Positions 56,028 to 64,000 of a DNA stretch of 64,000 bases are shown here, in pieces. How positions within the stretch are numbered: the first letter of the stretch is position 1; every line of letters begins with the position of its first letter. Below the pieces are notes generated by a model. The model saw nothing but the letters and a program-made list of their open reading frames with translations. It made no database searches and was not told where the DNA came from. The DNA is from Mesorhizobium sp. L-8-3 (GTDB lineage: Bacteria > Pseudomonadota > Alphaproteobacteria > Rhizobiales > Rhizobiaceae). The stretch lies in NCBI RefSeq assembly GCF_016756615.1, contig NZ_AP023262.1, forward strand, positions 6,821,501 to 6,885,500. The letters run 5' to 3'. Position numbers and translations under genes: made by a program.

Positions 56028-56227
56028 AAGCGAGATGGTGAACACGGTCTCGGGAGACGGTGCCGGATTCGTCAGGATATCCCCACGGTGTAGACTGCCT
56101 GCTTCGGGCGTGAGTTGCTCGTTCCGATCGATAAGACGAGCGGCAGCGTTCCGCCCTTGTAAAGCCTTACCGCAGGCTCACCGCCAGAGAGGCGTGGGCC
56201 ACGCAGTCGCGCGCTCCGACGGTCGCT

Positions 56228-56794
56228 TCACCGACCGCCGGTATATGGCAGCGGCCGCGCCGGATTGCCGACGACCGTTACACCGGCGGGCACGTCTTTC
56301 GTCACTACCGATCCGGCGCCGATGATGGCGCCGTCGCCGATCGTGATGCCGGGCAGCACAATCGCGCCGCCGCCGATCCAGACATTCTCACCGATCGTCA
56401 CTGGTCGGGCGATTTCCAGGCCGGCCGCGCGCAGGCCCGCGTCCTTGTGGTGCTCGGCGCAATAGATCTGCACGGCCGGGCCGAACATGGTCGAAGCCCC
56501 GATCCGCACCCGCCCCGTATCGAGGATGGTACAGCCGGCATTCATATAGACCTTGTCGCCAAGTTCGATATTGACGCCATAGGCGCAATGGAACGGCGCC
56601 TCGATGCGCACATCCTTCCCCATCGCGGCGAACAGGCCGGCAAGCGCCGGGCCGACATTGCCGCGCCGGCCAGGCGGCAGGCTGTTGTGTTCGTGCACGG
56701 CCTCATAGGCGCGTTCGCGCATTCGCTCGAGTTCGGGGTCGATGCAGCAATACCACTCGCCTGCCGCCATCTTCGCCCGTTCGCTGCCTCCCAA
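56228..56794 (-). CDS. Maltose/galactoside O-acetyltransferase (hexapeptide repeat)
   Basis: This 188-aa left-handed beta-helix acetyltransferase has the N-terminal KMAAGEWYCCIDPELERMRE, the acceptor region APFHCAYGVNIELGDKVYMN, the catalytic histidine in YCAEHHKDAG, and hexapeptide repeats IGENVWIGGGAIVLPGITIG. It transfers acetyl from acetyl-CoA to a sugar hydroxyl; NodL, LacA and Maa are close families. The start is read as TTG 56794, two nt after the upstream stop with AGGAGG 9 nt before it, because it restores the 8 residues before the KM-AGE motif; ATG 56770 is the alternative. Confidence 0.88.
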   Translation of the reverse strand: MGGSERAKMAAGEWYCCIDPELERMRERAYEAVHEHNSLPPGRRGNVGPALAGLFAAMGKDVRIEAPFHCAYGVNIELGDKVYMNAGCTILDTGRVRIGASTMFGPAVQIYCAEHHKDAGLRAAGLEIARPVTIGENVWIGGGAIVLPGITIGDGAIIGAGSVVTKDVPAGVTVVGNPARPLPYTGGR

Positions 56795-56796
56795 TC

Positions 56797-57921
56797 CTAA
56801 GTCCTCCTGACGATCACGCTGCCGGCCGAATAGCCCGCGCCGAATGAGCAGATGACGCCGAGGCTGCCGGCGGGAAGATCGTCCGAGAATTTCGAGAAGG
56901 CGATGATTGAGCCGGCCGACGAGGTGTTCGCATAGTCCTGGAGCACATTGGGCTGCTCCTCCCGGCTGGGCTGGCGGCCGAGCACCTTTTCGCCGATCAG
57001 GTCGTTCATGGCCTTGTTGGCCTGATGCAGCCACAGCCGCTTGAGATCGGCGGGTGAGATGCCGGCATCGGCCAGGTGGCCGAGCATCAGCTCGGCGACC
57101 ATCGGCACCACCTGCTTGAAGACCTTGCGGCCTTCCTGGCGGAATTGCATGTCGCGGCGGTCGACCATGTGGCCTTCGCGGGTGCGCCTGAGGAAGCCGT
57201 TGTTGTTGCGGATATTGTTGGAGAACTCGGTCAGGCAGCGGGTCGAGAGGATTTCGTAGGCGACATCGGACGCCGTCTCCTCGGCGCGCTGCATGACGAC
57301 GGCGGTGCAGACGTCCCCGAAGATGAAGTGGCAGTCGCGATCGCGCCATTCCTGGTGACCGGAGGTGATCTCGGGATTGACCATCAGGATGGCGCGGGCC
57401 GAGCCGCAGCGGATCATGTCGGCGGCGAGTTGCATACCGAAGGTCGCCGACGAGCAGGCGACATTCATGTCGAAGGCGAAGCCCTTGATGCCGAGCGCCT
57501 GCTGCACCTCGATGGCGATCGCCGGATAGGCGCGCTCGTGGTTGGAGGCCGCGCAGATGACGGCGCCTATATCCGCCGCCGTCAATCCCGCCTTGCGCAT
57601 CGCCTCATCCGCCGCCTTGACCGAGATCTCGGCCATGATCGACAGCTCCTCGTCGGCCCGTTCCGGCAGCAGCGGATGCATGACGCCGGGATCGAGGATG
57701 CCGAATTTGCTCATCACATGGCGGCGCTCGATGCCCGATGCCTTGACGATGAACTCTTCCGACGACATCGGCATCGGCTCTCGCTCGCCGGCCGCGATGG
57801 CTTCGGCATGGAGCGTGTTCTGGCGATGCGCATATTCATTGTAGGACGCCACCAGCTCGGCATTGGTGATGACGTCCTGCGGCGTGAAGACGCCGGTTCC
57901 AGTGATGGCGACCCTGTGCAT
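56797..57921 (-). CDS. 3-oxoacyl-ACP synthase III-like protein
   Basis: This 374-aa thiolase-fold condensing enzyme has the KAS III triad: cysteine in NVACSSATFGMQLA, histidine in LWLHQANKAM, and asparagine in DYANTSSAGS. It carries an insertion near residues 30-70 (HRQNTLHAEAIAAGEREPM) compared with housekeeping FabH (about 320 aa). It would condense an acyl-CoA starter with malonyl-ACP, or make a special acyl product. The acetyltransferase start is 2 nt past its stop, and an SDR and aldehyde dehydrogenase lie upstream on the same strand. ATG 57921 is chosen; 57954 would add 11 hydrophilic residues. Confidence 0.88.
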   Translation of the reverse strand: MHRVAITGTGVFTPQDVITNAELVASYNEYAHRQNTLHAEAIAAGEREPMPMSSEEFIVKASGIERRHVMSKFGILDPGVMHPLLPERADEELSIMAEISVKAADEAMRKAGLTAADIGAVICAASNHERAYPAIAIEVQQALGIKGFAFDMNVACSSATFGMQLAADMIRCGSARAILMVNPEITSGHQEWRDRDCHFIFGDVCTAVVMQRAEETASDVAYEILSTRCLTEFSNNIRNNNGFLRRTREGHMVDRRDMQFRQEGRKVFKQVVPMVAELMLGHLADAGISPADLKRLWLHQANKAMNDLIGEKVLGRQPSREEQPNVLQDYANTSSAGSIIAFSKFSDDLPAGSLGVICSFGAGYSAGSVIVRRT

Positions 57922-58037
57922 GGCGTTTCCGTGATTTTCTTGTTCTCGAGCCATGCAATAGGGCGGGCCGGCGGCCGGTCAAGCTGAATCGGCGCGCGGT
58001 CCGGCGAGCGCCGATTTCCGAAGGGTCAGAGATGGCC

Positions 58038-58787
58038 TCAAATGCAGCGGCCGCCGTCGACCTCCAGCGCCACGCCGGTGATGAAGGCCGCCTCGTCGGA
58101 GGCGAGCCAGAGTGCGGCGTTGGCGATGTCGAGCGGCGTGGACAGGCGCCCGAGCGGGATCGACGCACGGAACTGCGCGCGCTTCTCGGGCGTGTCCTCG
58201 CCCATGAACTGGGCAAGCATTCCCGTCTCGCCGGCCACCGGACACAGGCAGTTGACGCGGATGTTCTTCGGCGCGAGTTCGACCGCCATCGACTTGGATG
58301 CGGTGATCGCCCAGCCCTTGGAGGCGTTGTACCAGGTCAGCCCCGGCCGCGGCCGCAGGCCGGCGGTCGACGCGGTGGTGATGATCACCCCGCCTCCCTG
58401 GCGCTCCATGATCGGCACCACGGCCTGGGTGGAGTAATAGATCGCCTTCATGTTGACGGCGGCGATAAGGTCGAAGGTCGCCTCGTCGACGCCGAGCATG
58501 TCGCCGTTGCGGTGCGTGTAGCCGGCATTGTTGACCATCACGTCGACGCGGCCGAAGGCGCTACTGGCGGCATAGACCATGGCATCGACCTCGGAGCGCT
58601 GCGACACGTCTGTCGTGACCGCGATCGCCGCGGCGCCGATCTCGGCAGCGACCCTCTCCGCCCCCTTGGCGTTGAGGTCGGCGACGACCACCCTGGCGCC
58701 CTCCTCGGCAAAGCGTTTCGCCATGCCCTCTCCGAATCCGGAAGCCGCCCCGGTGACGATAGCCACCTTGTCGTTCAAACGTGCCAT
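58038..58787 (-). CDS. Short-chain dehydrogenase/reductase
   Basis: This 249-aa SDR has the cofactor motif VTGAASGFGEG, VNNAGYTHRN, and the catalytic triad with ITTASTAG serine and WYNASKGW tyrosine/lysine. The end LEVDGGRCI is typical. It is an NAD(P)-dependent oxidoreductase, FabG- or glucose-dehydrogenase-like; the substrate is unknown. It lies between the aldehyde dehydrogenase (76 nt) and the KAS III-like gene (116 nt) on the same strand, so they may form one pathway. Confidence 0.9.
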   Translation of the reverse strand: MARLNDKVAIVTGAASGFGEGMAKRFAEEGARVVVADLNAKGAERVAAEIGAAAIAVTTDVSQRSEVDAMVYAASSAFGRVDVMVNNAGYTHRNGDMLGVDEATFDLIAAVNMKAIYYSTQAVVPIMERQGGGVIITTASTAGLRPRPGLTWYNASKGWAITASKSMAVELAPKNIRVNCLCPVAGETGMLAQFMGEDTPEKRAQFRASIPLGRLSTPLDIANAALWLASDEAAFITGVALEVDGGRCI

Positions 58788-58863
58788 TACGATTCCTTTT
58801 CCTTTCCTGCGGCGTCGGCGGGGACCCGCGGCTGCAAAAAGCCGATCCTGTCGACCGTTGGTC

Positions 58864-60339
58864 TTATCCGTGATTGAAGACGATCGTCTTGGTCGCCGAC
58901 ATGTCGTAGAGCGCCTCGAAGCCCTTCTCCCGGCCGTGACCCGACTTCTTGAAGCCGCCGAAGGGAAGCTCGATGCCGCCGCCGGCGCCGTAGCCGTTGA
59001 CGAAGACCTGGCCGGCGCGCACGCGCTTGGCGACACGGTGCTGGCGTGCGCCGTCCTTCGTCCAGACGCCGGCGACGAGACCGAATTCCGTGCCGTTGGC
59101 CAGGGCCACCGCTTCCTGCTCTCCGTCGAAGGGAAACAGCGTCAGCACCGGGCCGAACACCTCGTCCTGCGCGATCACGGCTTCCGGATCGACCGATCCG
59201 AACAGGACAGGCGCCTGATAGTAGCCGCTTTCGGGCGCATCGGCCGCGACGCTTCCCTTCGCCAGGACCGGGATGCCCGCCTCCTCGGCCACCGCAACCA
59301 TGCCGGCCACACGTTCGCGCTGTTTGCTGTTGATCAGAGCGCCGAGGTCGAGATCCGCCTCGTGCGGTCCCGCTACCAGCTTCGAAAAGCGTTCGGCCAA
59401 GCCTGCCGCAACCTTGTCATAGACGGGCCGCTCGACGAGCACCCGGCTTCCGGCCGAGCAGGTCTGGCCGCCGTTCTGGATGATGGCGTTGACCAGCACC
59501 GGCAGGGCCGCGTCGATATCGGCATCGGCGAAGACGATCTGCGGCGACTTGCCGCCAAGCTCCATGGTCACGCCGCGATTGTTGACTGCCGCCGCCTGCT
59601 GGATCGCGGTGCCGGTCAGCGGCGAACCGGTGAAGGTGACATAGTCGACAAGGGGATGGCCCGAAAGCGCTGCGCCGGCCGCGCGGCCGTAGCCGGTGAC
59701 GACGTTGAAGACGCCTTCGGGAATGCCCGCTTCCAGCGCAAGCTCGGCGATGCGTATGGCGCTCAGGGAGGCATCCTCGGCCGGCTTGGCGACAAGCGTG
59801 TTGCCCATGGCGAGGGCGGCTCCGGCGACACGCGCCAGAATCTGCAGGGGATAGTTCCAGGGGATGATGCCGGCCACGACGCCATGCGGCTCGCGCAGGG
59901 TCAGCGCCGTGTAGCCTTCAAGGAAGGGGATCGTGTCGCCATGGATCTTGTCGCCGGCCCCGCCGTAGAATTCGTAGTAGCGCATGGTGGCGACCACGTC
60001 GGCCTTGCCCTGGCGGACCGGCTTGCCGGTGTCGCGCGATTCCAGCGCCCCCAGTTCTGCCCCATGCTTCTCGATCAGCTGGAACAATCGCGTCAGGCAG
60101 CGGCCACGCTCGACGGCCGGCATGCGGCTCCACGGGCCGTCGTCGAAAGCACGGCGTGCCGCCTTGACCGCGCGGTCGACATCGGCCGCGCCGGACGCCG
60201 GGATGGAGGCGAACACCTTGCCGTCGGAGGGCGATACGACGTCGATGCGCTCGCCCGACAGCGAATCGACAGGCTTGCCGTCGACGATCTGCATGAAGGC
60301 GCGGTCCTGAGCGACCGTCGTCGAAAGATGTGCTCCCAT
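58864..60339 (-). CDS. Aldehyde dehydrogenase
   Basis: This 491-aa NAD(P)-dependent dehydrogenase oxidises an aldehyde to the acid. Motifs: IIPWNYPLQILARVAGAALA, TFTGSPLTGTAIQQAA, the catalytic glutamate in VTMELGGKSPQIVFADADID, the catalytic cysteine in GGQTCSAGSRV, and EVFGPVLTLFPFD. Length is normal for the family. It is divergent from zwf and upstream of the SDR and KAS III-like genes. PuuC-type function is possible for the family but the puu genes are 12 kb away, so no substrate is assigned. Confidence 0.92.
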   Translation of the reverse strand: MGAHLSTTVAQDRAFMQIVDGKPVDSLSGERIDVVSPSDGKVFASIPASGAADVDRAVKAARRAFDDGPWSRMPAVERGRCLTRLFQLIEKHGAELGALESRDTGKPVRQGKADVVATMRYYEFYGGAGDKIHGDTIPFLEGYTALTLREPHGVVAGIIPWNYPLQILARVAGAALAMGNTLVAKPAEDASLSAIRIAELALEAGIPEGVFNVVTGYGRAAGAALSGHPLVDYVTFTGSPLTGTAIQQAAAVNNRGVTMELGGKSPQIVFADADIDAALPVLVNAIIQNGGQTCSAGSRVLVERPVYDKVAAGLAERFSKLVAGPHEADLDLGALINSKQRERVAGMVAVAEEAGIPVLAKGSVAADAPESGYYQAPVLFGSVDPEAVIAQDEVFGPVLTLFPFDGEQEAVALANGTEFGLVAGVWTKDGARQHRVAKRVRAGQVFVNGYGAGGGIELPFGGFKKSGHGREKGFEALYDMSATKTIVFNHG

Positions 60340-60532
60340 GGCGCTTCTCCTTTGGTTTTGCAGCGCTGCGGGCTATGCTGCACCTGCGAAGGGACTGACC
60401 CAACTAGGGCATCCACAGATCGCCCGGGAAGGTCCAGTGTCAAGCTCGAAGATATGACACCATGGCACTAGCTTCTTTAAATCGATTAGAATATATGGCG
60501 TCGGCGATGGCCGAGCCAGAACGGATCAAGTG

Positions 60533-62005
60533 ATGACAAGTCAGATCATTCCCGTGGACCCCTTCGATTTCGTCATGTTCGGCGCGACCGGCGATCTGGC
60601 CGAACGCAAGCTGCTGCCGGCCCTCTATCGGCGCCAGGCCGCGGGCCAGTTCTCCGAGCCGACCCGAATCATCGGCGCATCCCGCTCCAGGATGACGGAC
60701 GAGGAGTATCGCGCCTATGCGCGCACCGCGATCAGCGAGCACGTGAAGCCCGAGGAGATCGAGCAGGAAGAGCTCGACCGCTTCATCCAGCGGCTTTCCT
60801 ACATCCCGGTCGATGCAAAATCCGGAGACGGCTTCCCCACCCTGAAGGATGCGATCGGCAAGACCGACCGCATCCGCGTCTTCTATCTGGCGGTCGGCCC
60901 CGAACTGTTCGGCACGATCGCCGACAAGCTCAAGGAGCATGGGCTCATCTGCTCCGACTGCCGTATCGTGGTGGAAAAGCCGATCGGCCGCGACCTCGCC
61001 TCCGCCCGCGCCCTCAACGATCTGATCGGCAACGACTTCCGCGAGCAGCAGATCTTCCGCATCGACCACTATCTGGGCAAGGAGACGGTGCAGAACCTGA
61101 TGGCGCTGCGCTTTGCCAATGCGCTCTACGAGCCCTTGTGGAACTCGGCCCATGTCGACCATGTCCAGATCACGGTGGCCGAAACCGTTGGCCTCGAAGG
61201 TCGTGCCGGCTACTACGACAAGGCGGGCGCGCTGCGCGACATGGTGCAGAACCACATGCTGCAGCTCCTGTGCCTCGTCGCCATGGAGCCGCCCGCCTCG
61301 ATGGACGCCGACGCCGTGCGCGACGAGAAGCTGAAGGTGCTGCGTTCCCTGAAGCGCATCAACGGCAACGAGGCGCCGAAGAACACGGTGCGCGGACAGT
61401 ACCGCGCCGGGGCTTCCGCCAACGGTCCGGTCAAGGGTTATGTCGAGGAGCTCGAGAACGGCGAAAGCCGCACCGAGACCTTCGTCGCCATCAAGGCCGA
61501 GATCGCCAACTGGCGCTGGGCCGGAGTGCCTTTCTATCTGCGCACCGGCAAGCGGCTCGCCCAGCGCGTCTCGGAGATCGTCATCGAGTTCAAGCAGATC
61601 CCGCATTCGATTTTCGGCGAAAGCGCCGGGCCGATCGCGGCCAACCAGCTCGTCATCCGCCTGCAGCCGGACGAAGGCGTGAGGCAGTGGCTGATGATCA
61701 AGGATCCGGGCCCGGGCGGCATGCGTCTGCGTCACGTGCCGCTCGATATGAGCTTCGCCCAGGCCTTCGACGTGCGCAATCCCGACGCCTATGAACGGCT
61801 GATCATGGACGTCGTGCGCGGCAACCAGACGCTGTTCATGCGCCGCGACGAGGTGGAAGCCGCCTGGAACTGGATCGATCCGATCCAGCATGCCTGGGAC
61901 GAAGGCCGCCAGGACGCGCAGGGCTATACGGCGGGAACATGGGGCCCCTCGGCCTCGATCGCGCTCATCGAGCGTGACGGCCGCACCTGGCACGAAAGCA
62001 ACTGA
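60533..62005 (+). CDS. zwf: Glucose-6-phosphate 1-dehydrogenase
   Basis: This 490-aa enzyme makes 6-phosphogluconolactone from glucose-6-phosphate, reducing NADP(+), at the entry to the Entner-Doudoroff and pentose phosphate routes. The nucleotide motif FGATGDLAERKLLPALY, the active site RIDHYLGKETVQNLMALRFA, and the C-terminal FYLRTGKRLAQRVSEIVIEF are present. ATG 60533 is used; a GTG directly before it is possible. It is first in zwf-pgl-edd, with only 2 nt between its stop and pgl. Confidence 0.97.
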   Translation: MTSQIIPVDPFDFVMFGATGDLAERKLLPALYRRQAAGQFSEPTRIIGASRSRMTDEEYRAYARTAISEHVKPEEIEQEELDRFIQRLSYIPVDAKSGDGFPTLKDAIGKTDRIRVFYLAVGPELFGTIADKLKEHGLICSDCRIVVEKPIGRDLASARALNDLIGNDFREQQIFRIDHYLGKETVQNLMALRFANALYEPLWNSAHVDHVQITVAETVGLEGRAGYYDKAGALRDMVQNHMLQLLCLVAMEPPASMDADAVRDEKLKVLRSLKRINGNEAPKNTVRGQYRAGASANGPVKGYVEELENGESRTETFVAIKAEIANWRWAGVPFYLRTGKRLAQRVSEIVIEFKQIPHSIFGESAGPIAANQLVIRLQPDEGVRQWLMIKDPGPGGMRLRHVPLDMSFAQAFDVRNPDAYERLIMDVVRGNQTLFMRRDEVEAAWNWIDPIQHAWDEGRQDAQGYTAGTWGPSASIALIERDGRTWHESN

Positions 62006-62007
62006 GC

Positions 62008-62715
62008 ATGGACGGCACTTCCGCCCCGGCTCTTGCATGGAACACCTTCGGCTCCTCGGCGGAACTGGCGGCGGCACTGGCCGGGCGCGTCGGCGACGCC
62101 TTGCGCGATGCCGTCGCTCGACGCGGCACCGGATTCATCGCGGTTTCGGGCGGCACCACCCCGGCCCTGTTCTTCCGCACGCTGTCGAATGAGGAGCTCG
62201 ACTGGCAAAAGGTGATCGTGACGCTCGTCGACGAGCGTTTCGTCGACCGCTCCTCGCCGCGCGCCAATGCGGGGCTGGTCAAGGCGAACCTCCTTCAGAA
62301 CAAGGCGGCCACTGCCCGTTTCGAGGATCTTTACCGCGCCGCGCCCGACCTCGATGCAGCGGCCGGGACTGCCGATGCCGCGTTGCGCGCCCTGCCCTGG
62401 CCGCTCGACGTTGCTGTGCTCGGCCTGGGCGGCGACGGCCATACGGCATCGTTCTTCCCCGGCGCCGCCAATCTCGCCGCGCTGCTCGACCCGGCATCGA
62501 CGAGCGTCGTGCTGCCCACCCACGCATCCGACGGCGAACCGCGGCTGACCTTGCCGCTCGCCCGCCTCGTCGAGGCGCCGATGGTGGCCCTCCACATAGA
62601 GGGCGCCGAGAAACGCAAGGTGCTGGAGAGCGCGCTTGCCGACGGAAGCACGCTTCCGATCCGCAGCGCGCTCGACGGCGCCGCCAACCCGGTTCAGCTG
62701 TTCTGGGCGCCCTGA
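62008..62715 (+). CDS. pgl: 6-phosphogluconolactonase
   Basis: This 235-aa enzyme hydrolyses 6-phosphogluconolactone. It shows AVSGGTTPALFFRTL, VTLVDERFVDRSSPRANAGL, and LGLGGDGHTASFFPGAANL. Length is typical of the DevB-type enzyme. It begins 2 nt after the zwf stop, indicating translational coupling, and is followed by edd after 73 nt. Confidence 0.95.
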   Translation: MDGTSAPALAWNTFGSSAELAAALAGRVGDALRDAVARRGTGFIAVSGGTTPALFFRTLSNEELDWQKVIVTLVDERFVDRSSPRANAGLVKANLLQNKAATARFEDLYRAAPDLDAAAGTADAALRALPWPLDVAVLGLGGDGHTASFFPGAANLAALLDPASTSVVLPTHASDGEPRLTLPLARLVEAPMVALHIEGAEKRKVLESALADGSTLPIRSALDGAANPVQLFWAP

Positions 62716-62788
62716 ACCGCCGCTTTGGTCCGCGCGCCGCTCCTCCCGCGGCCGTGGCCCGCACCGCGCCCCGCAAGGACCGACTATC

Positions 62789-64000
<1,212 letters not shown>

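Noticed and set aside
60440..62077. 545-codon minus-strand frame opposite zwf
   Set aside because: Antisense to a complete glucose-6-phosphate dehydrogenase.

Overview
The window reads as chromosomal DNA of a high-GC alphaproteobacterium of the order Hyphomicrobiales (Rhizobiales), most likely near Mesorhizobium and other Phyllobacteriaceae. The support is the gene content and protein style: two DUF1127 proteins, a phasin, a PdhS-type cell-cycle kinase, a RamB/ScfR-type regulator beside aceA, an exact Irr (ICE) box, a RIME-like intergenic repeat, and a zwf-pgl-edd Entner-Doudoroff operon. No rRNA, CRISPR array, prophage or plasmid replication gene was seen. One tRNA (His) is present.

Layout. 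0.3-6.8 kb: a DUF1127 gene divergent from a LysR regulator, a zinc alcohol dehydrogenase, an EamA exporter, xseA, a second short DUF1127 gene, a small unknown protein and an ICMT-like membrane methyltransferase. 6.8-14.4 kb: a transposase scar, then a catabolic island for cyclic ureides/amides: a TRAP transporter (dctPQM), an amidohydrolase and a hydantoinase in one operon, divergent from a GntR regulator and a hydantoin racemase, with a perfect palindromic operator candidate between them. 14.4-16.3 kb: a decayed zone with a probable group II intron 5' relic, a frameshifted GFA gene, a RIME-like repeat and tRNA-His. 16.4-26 kb: phasin, a PdhS-like kinase, htpG and an Irr-boxed ferric iron transporter (fbpA, fbpB; no fbpC here). 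26.1-28 kb: an apparently complete group IIC intron with its reverse transcriptase, sitting directly behind a transcription terminator.

28.2-32.3 kb: acetoacetyl-CoA synthetase, divergent from an AsmA-like protein. 32.4-47.5 kb: polyamine uptake and use, with potFGHI and one glutamine-synthetase-like ligase on the minus strand and a second such ligase plus puuB on the plus strand. Between them lie an EamA exporter, a DUF2167 protein, scfR/aceA and a degenerate receiver protein. Together these suggest import of putrescine, gamma-glutamylation and oxidation. 47.9-56 kb: an MFS transporter and a sulfatase locus (exported protein and two large secreted arylsulfatases, divergent from an AraC regulator). 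56.2-60.3 kb: an acetyltransferase, a KAS III-like synthase, an SDR and an aldehyde dehydrogenase on one strand. 60.5-64 kb: zwf-pgl-edd, with edd running off the window.

The most unusual DNA feature is a pair of 7-nt-period inverted repeat arrays (about 25991-26143 and 46157-46250). Their unit sequences differ but their design is the same: each begins at or just after a stop codon, and each unit carries a stop codon, so the period of seven places stops in all three forward frames.
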